Shown here: piece by piece, positions 60,633 to 64,000 of the stretch
How positions within the stretch are numbered: position 1 is the stretch's first letter
Layout of the letters: each line of letters opens with the position of its first letter
DNA from: Actinacidiphila guanduensis
GTDB taxonomy: Bacteria > Actinomycetota > Actinomycetes > Streptomycetales > Streptomycetaceae
DNA length: 64,000 nt
Direction: 5' to 3'
Assembly: GCF_900103985.1 (NCBI RefSeq)
Contig: NZ_FNIE01000015.1
Location: forward strand, 1-64,000
Made by a program: the position numbers and the translations under genes
Notes under the pieces: model-generated
What the model was told of the DNA's origin: nothing
Databases searched by the model: none
The model's input: the letters and a program-made list of their open reading frames with translations, nothing else

Positions 60633-60947
60633 CTAGAGGAAGTCGGCCTGGAGGAGCTTCGCCTCGCCGATCGTCACCTTCTCCGGGCACGTGCGGATCG
60701 CCGTCTCCACCAGGGGGACGAGCGCGCGGAGTTGGGCGAGCATGTCGCGGCGGCGGGCCTCGGCCTCGCGGTGCCAGGTGTCGGCGGCCGGGCCGACCCA
60801 GACGGAGCCCTCGCCGATGTCCGCGCAGGGCCGGGCGAGCAGGCCGCTCAGCTCGCCCATCTCCCGTTGCAGATCGGCCTTCAGGGTGAGCAGGTGGCCG
60901 CGCCACGGGTTGTCCACCCGCAGTCCCGTGTTGCCCGTCGCGCTCAC
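60633..60947 (-). CDS. WXG100-like small helical protein
   Basis: A 104-aa protein of two helices joined by SVWVGPAADTWHREAEARRRD, which contains a Trp-x-Gly turn like the WXG motif of ESX substrates. The first helix is NPWRGHLLTLKADLQREMGELSGLL and the second runs to VETAIRTC. No YxxxD/E secretion tail is seen. The GTG at 60947 has GAAGGGG about 6 bp upstream. It ends 9 bp before the large protein gene in the same orientation; the two form an operon. Confidence 0.72.
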   Translation of the reverse strand: MSATGNTGLRVDNPWRGHLLTLKADLQREMGELSGLLARPCADIGEGSVWVGPAADTWHREAEARRRDMLAQLRALVPLVETAIRTCPEKVTIGEAKLLQADFL

Positions 60948-60996
60948 GTATGCCCCTTCCGTCCCGGTGCCGAACGCGGGCATCTTGGCACAGCGG

Positions 60997-62838
60997 CTAC
61001 TCGGCGACACGGGGCCGCAGCAACGTGGAGGGACGCAACGGCCGCGGGGGGCGGGTGCGTTGGGCGCTGCGGGCGGCGGCATCCAGACCCGCTCGGGTGA
61101 AGCCGAGGTGCGGCGGGGCGTTGACGGGAAGCGTCAGCAACGGCGGCCGGGGCCCCGCGAGCAGGAAGTCCCATACGGCGCTACGGCCGCAGGCGTACGG
61201 CCCGTCGACTGTGTACGGCACCGGGTGCAGGCCGACGGTCCGCAGTGTCGCGTCCGTTGTCCACAGGCTGTGGGCGGAGCCGCCGGCGTGGACGGCGATC
61301 CGGCCGCCGCTCGCCAGCAGCCGCCCCGCGAGGCCGTAGAACTCCTCGGAGTAGAACTTGGCGCTGTCGGAGCTGTCCGGGTCGGGCAGGTCGGCGATGA
61401 CGACGTCGTACGGTCCACCGCCTGCCGCGGCCGTCGCGTCATGATCGGCCCCCGAACCCGGCGAAAATCCGGCCGACTTGGCACCCGAACCCGCCACACG
61501 CGGCCCCGCATCCCCCGACACCGAGCGGGCACCCGCGCCCGCAGCAGCCGAACCGGAGCCCCGCCCCGCCGCGCTCGGACCCGAACCCACCGCACCCGAC
61601 CCCGTACCGCTCGCACCCGAACCCAACGCACCCACTGCCCCCTTGGCCCGCGCCCCCCACTCCCCCCGCAGCCAGTCGAACCCCTCCCTCGCCACCACCC
61701 GCACCCTCGTGTCCGCGAACGCGTGCCCGTTCAGCGCGGACAGCCGCGGGTCCGTGCGGCCGAGACGGGTCAGCGCCGCGTCCGAGGGGACCACCGTCAC
61801 CGCCCGTACGCCCGCGTACCGCAGCACTTCGCGCACGGCGAGCCCGTCCCCGCCGCCCAGGATCAGCACCCGCGCGTGCGGTCCGGCCATCGCGGGCGCC
61901 ACCAACGCCTGCTGGTACAGGGCCTCGTCGGCGCCGCACACCGTCAAGTCCCCGTCCACGTAGAGCCGCAGGGACGGGCTCGGTGAACCGCCCGCGTCCC
62001 GGCCGGCCGTTCCCGGGCCGCCGCTCCCGCCGCCCGCGAGCACGATCTCCTCCGCCCCGGTCTGCTCGGCCACCCGCACCTGCCCGCCGTACACCGCCTG
62101 GCGCGCGGCCCGTTCGAAGGGACCGGCGCCGACTGCCGCGCAGGCCAGGACCGCGAGGACGGCGACGTTCGCCGCGAGGAGCAGGCAACGGCCGCGGCGG
62201 GAGAGGTCGCCGCGGAAGAGCCAGAGCACGGTGGTGCCGCCCGCCACCGCGTTCACCCCGCCGGTGGCGAGCGCGCCCGTCAACTGGCCCAGGTACGGTA
62301 GGAGGAGGAAGGAGAAGGCGAGACCGCCGACGAGCGCGCCCACGTAGTCCGCGGCGAAGAGGTCGGCCACGGCGCCGCCCGCGTCCTGCCGGCGGATGCG
62401 CTGGACGAGGGTCATCAGCAGCGGCACCTCGGCGCCGATGAGCACGCCGATCCCGAACGCGCAGCCCACCATGGCGAGTCGGGCCTGGCCGTACCAGGCG
62501 AAGACCGCGTACAGAACCATCACCGACAGGCCGCCGACCAGGGCGAGCGCGGACTCCACCGCGACGAAGGCGGCGGCGGGGCGGCCGCGCAGCCGCTTGG
62601 CCAGCAGCGAGCCGCAGCCCATCGCGAAGACCATCACCGAGAGCACGACCGACGCCTGGGTGACCGAGTCGCCGACCAAGTAGGAGGCGAGGGCGACGAG
62701 TTCGAGTTCGTAGACCAGCCCGCAGGCGGCGCAGATGAACACCGCGCCGAGCACGAGCACCCGGGCGGCCCGGGCGGGCACGGGGAGCGGGAGAGGCAGG
62801 GGGCGGGAGGCCCGCGGAAGGCCGCGCTGGTCGAGCAT
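60997..62838 (-). CDS. speE: Membrane-bound spermidine synthase family protein
   Basis: A 613-aa protein. The first 230 residues hold seven or so membrane helices (VLVLGAVFICAACGLVYELEL is the conserved start). The C-terminal part is a spermidine-synthase-type Rossmann domain with VLILGGGDGLAVREVLRYAGV (SAM site), DPRLSALNGHAFAD, PYDVVIADLPDPDSSDSAKFYSEEFYGL (in parts; active Asp) and GGRIAVHAGGSAHS. The long membrane form is widespread in actinobacteria and its substrate is not established. A Gly/Ser/Ala-rich insert of about 70 residues (near residues 405-475) splits the catalytic domain. Confidence 0.9.
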   Translation of the reverse strand: MLDQRGLPRASRPLPLPLPVPARAARVLVLGAVFICAACGLVYELELVALASYLVGDSVTQASVVLSVMVFAMGCGSLLAKRLRGRPAAAFVAVESALALVGGLSVMVLYAVFAWYGQARLAMVGCAFGIGVLIGAEVPLLMTLVQRIRRQDAGGAVADLFAADYVGALVGGLAFSFLLLPYLGQLTGALATGGVNAVAGGTTVLWLFRGDLSRRGRCLLLAANVAVLAVLACAAVGAGPFERAARQAVYGGQVRVAEQTGAEEIVLAGGGSGGPGTAGRDAGGSPSPSLRLYVDGDLTVCGADEALYQQALVAPAMAGPHARVLILGGGDGLAVREVLRYAGVRAVTVVPSDAALTRLGRTDPRLSALNGHAFADTRVRVVAREGFDWLRGEWGARAKGAVGALGSGASGTGSGAVGSGPSAAGRGSGSAAAGAGARSVSGDAGPRVAGSGAKSAGFSPGSGADHDATAAAGGGPYDVVIADLPDPDSSDSAKFYSEEFYGLAGRLLASGGRIAVHAGGSAHSLWTTDATLRTVGLHPVPYTVDGPYACGRSAVWDFLLAGPRPPLLTLPVNAPPHLGFTRAGLDAAARSAQRTRPPRPLRPSTLLRPRVAE

Positions 62839-63149
62839 GAAGGCACGTTATGTGACTCATCGGCTACGACTGGTCACCCACACGAGGGTAATCACCGGAA
62901 AGGGGCCCGGGGTTGACGCTCCCCCGCGCCGTGCGGGCCGCCGCCGAGGCGTCCGCCGCCACGGCAGGCCACCGCCGAGCCGGTTGTCGGCGTCCCCAGG
63001 CCGGAAGAGCCACCCACGGCGATTCCCGGGCCGGAGCGACGCCGCCCGGCAGCGCTGCACAGGCGGCGCCGAAACCGCCCCGCCGGGGTGGCGCCGCCCG
63101 CGCGAAAGCCGCGAAGCCGCGCCCCGGGACGCCTCGCACGGCCCGGTCC
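62839..63149. other. Gap between speE start and DUF2617 stop
   Basis: About 310 bp. The left 90 bp, with the least GC-rich sequence, must hold the speE promoter; no clear -35/-10 pair is seen. The rest (62920-63149) is GC-rich without a supportable ORF or repeat. Confidence 0.4.
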
Positions 63150-63668
63150 TCATCCCGCCAGGCACACCCGGGTCCGGGTCGTGACCAGCCGTCCCTCCTG
63201 CGGATAGGCGTGCCACGTACGCCACTTCACGCTGCCCTCCGCGCACTGCACGAGCATCGCGGTGAAGGCGTGCGGGTCGCCCGGGAAGGTGCCCGCGAGG
63301 CCGTGCGGATGGTCGGCCACCAGCGCGAGCAGTTCCTGGGCGCGGCCGGCGAAGGAGCCCGCCGACAGCCGCTCGACACGGGCGGAGAACTCGTAGTCCC
63401 ACGCGCCGACCTTGCGGGCCACCTCGAAGGGCAGCGGCGCCTGGCTGCCGGGCAGGCAGGCCACCGTCTCGGAGCAGTCGCCCCGGCCGGAGTCGACCAG
63501 CACCTGGTGGGAGGCGCCGAGCAGCCGCAGTTCGACGTCGGCGAGCACGCCGTCGCCGCCCACCCGCACGCCGAGCACGGCGAGCGCGGGCAGCGGTTCC
63601 TTGCCCAGGCACCAGGCGAGGTCGCCGGCCCGGGTGTCCGTGTACGAGGTCTCAAGAGTGGTGAGCAT
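63150..63668 (-). CDS. DUF2617 family protein
   Basis: A 172-aa soluble protein (MLTTLETSYTDTRAGDLAWC start; LPFEVARKVGAWDYEFSARVERL core; KWRTWHAYPQEGRLVTTRTRV near the end), typical of DUF2617, which is encoded beside the membrane spermidine synthase in many Streptomyces. Three cysteines but no cofactor motif. Function unknown. Same strand as speE with 311 bp between. Confidence 0.9.
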   Translation of the reverse strand: MLTTLETSYTDTRAGDLAWCLGKEPLPALAVLGVRVGGDGVLADVELRLLGASHQVLVDSGRGDCSETVACLPGSQAPLPFEVARKVGAWDYEFSARVERLSAGSFAGRAQELLALVADHPHGLAGTFPGDPHAFTAMLVQCAEGSVKWRTWHAYPQEGRLVTTRTRVCLAG

Positions 63669-64000
63669 GGGTGGGCTCCGCAGGCGCGCTGGGGATCACA
63701 CGCGCGGCACATGGCGGTCCTGCCGCCCTCCGCCGGCGAGGGCGGGGGTGCGGTGGCTCGTGCCGACGCGGGTCCGGATCGGGGATCGGGGCGATCCGTG
63801 ACAACCGAACCACGGATGGCAGCCACCGGTCAGCGTTTTTACCCTTCTGTGCGGACTTTCCATCCCTTGGGGGGCTTACGGGTTCAGGTGTTCCGATATG
63901 ACAACCCGGTACGCTCGGCCCCCGGACAAGGAGCCGGGACACCAGCAGGCGACGAGCCGGACGCGCCCGCAGACGAGCGGGACCGGGCACGAAGCGGGAC
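63669..64000. other. Right-edge region without a supportable gene
   Basis: About 330 bp. Open frames on both strands are short and low in complexity. An A/T-richer part around 63825-63905 (GTTTTTACCCTTCTG; GATATGACAACC) may include the promoter of a gene beyond the right edge or the leader of DUF2617. Nothing firmer can be said. Confidence 0.35.

Noticed and set aside
61257..61265. TTGTCCACA DnaA box inside speE, and TGTGGACAA at 30108-30116 inside tadC
   Set aside because: Both are perfect matches but within coding sequence with normal codons. I see no reason to treat them as control sites.

Overview
The window is high-GC actinobacterial chromosome and almost certainly comes from Streptomyces or a close relative in the Streptomycetaceae. 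The evidence is the strong G/C bias at third codon positions, frequent GTG and TTG starts, the bldG anti-anti-sigma gene with its partner kinase-like anti-sigma gene, the giant membrane-fused thymidylate kinase next to topA, a Tad-type pilus cluster headed by a septum-site (Ssd) gene, and many short-leader or leaderless genes. Most of the gene order matches the core Streptomyces region that I remember around topA, bldG, acs, nhaA, crp and the kynurenine genes. No insertion sequence, integrase, CRISPR array or tRNA gene was seen.

Layout. At 1-345 lies the multi-promoter and leader region of a ribosomal RNA operon that runs off the left edge. At 0.3-6.7 kb are a MarR regulator with a divergent MFS exporter, a PAS/PP2C/kinase-fold SpoIIE-like protein, a type II NADH dehydrogenase-like flavoprotein and a TetR regulator. 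At 6.9-9.0 kb is a single-chain ECF sigma factor with zinc-finger, transmembrane and extracytoplasmic carbohydrate-binding-like domains. At 9.2-14.1 kb are a DsbA/FrnE-like protein and an AfsR/SARP regulator flanked by repeat-rich intergenic DNA. At 14.7-25.3 kb is a mostly leftward core block: tmk, topA, a DUF2752 protein, a methyltransferase, a lipoprotein, the anti-sigma gene and bldG. At 25.5-33.9 kb a DUF1998-type helicase converges on a seven-gene Tad operon.

At 34.4-37.6 kb are a HAD phosphatase, a degenerate Fic-fold protein and a divergent P-loop ATPase. At 37.8-45.8 kb, all rightward, are a SulP/carbonic anhydrase fusion, acetyl-CoA synthetase, NhaA, a holin-X protein, an epoxide hydrolase and a small orphan ORF. 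At 45.9-48.8 kb are a MarP-type membrane protease, a NUDIX hydrolase and endonuclease III, divergent from crp (49.0-49.7 kb). At 49.8-52.9 kb is a compact kynurenine operon (formamidase, kynureninase, tryptophan 2,3-dioxygenase). At 53.1-57.8 kb are DUF3151, fba, pyrE, an aldose-1-epimerase-like gene and a CoxG/SRPBCC protein. An accessory-looking insert at 58.0-60.9 kb (lipoprotein, 691-aa DUF6571-like protein, WXG100-like protein) precedes a membrane spermidine synthase and a DUF2617 gene.

Functional links. Two partner-switching modules (SpoIIE-like phosphatase; BldG with its ATPase-fold partner) and the fused sigma factor make signalling a strong theme. The Tad genes overlap by 4 or 14 bp, except for one 213-bp gap. 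Ssd and Tad expression may be tied to replication through two consensus DnaA boxes upstream. Acs has a DasR-like operator. A second theme is recent tandem or low-complexity expansion: repeats interrupt the P-loop domain of the SARP regulator, the carbonic anhydrase domain, the spermidine synthase domain and several intergenic regions. The strongest candidates for undescribed biology are the sigma/zinc-finger/NPCBM-like receptor, the degenerate Fic/ATPase pair, the WXG100-DUF6571-lipoprotein island with its 10-bp phased repeat, and the DnaA-box pair upstream of ssd.
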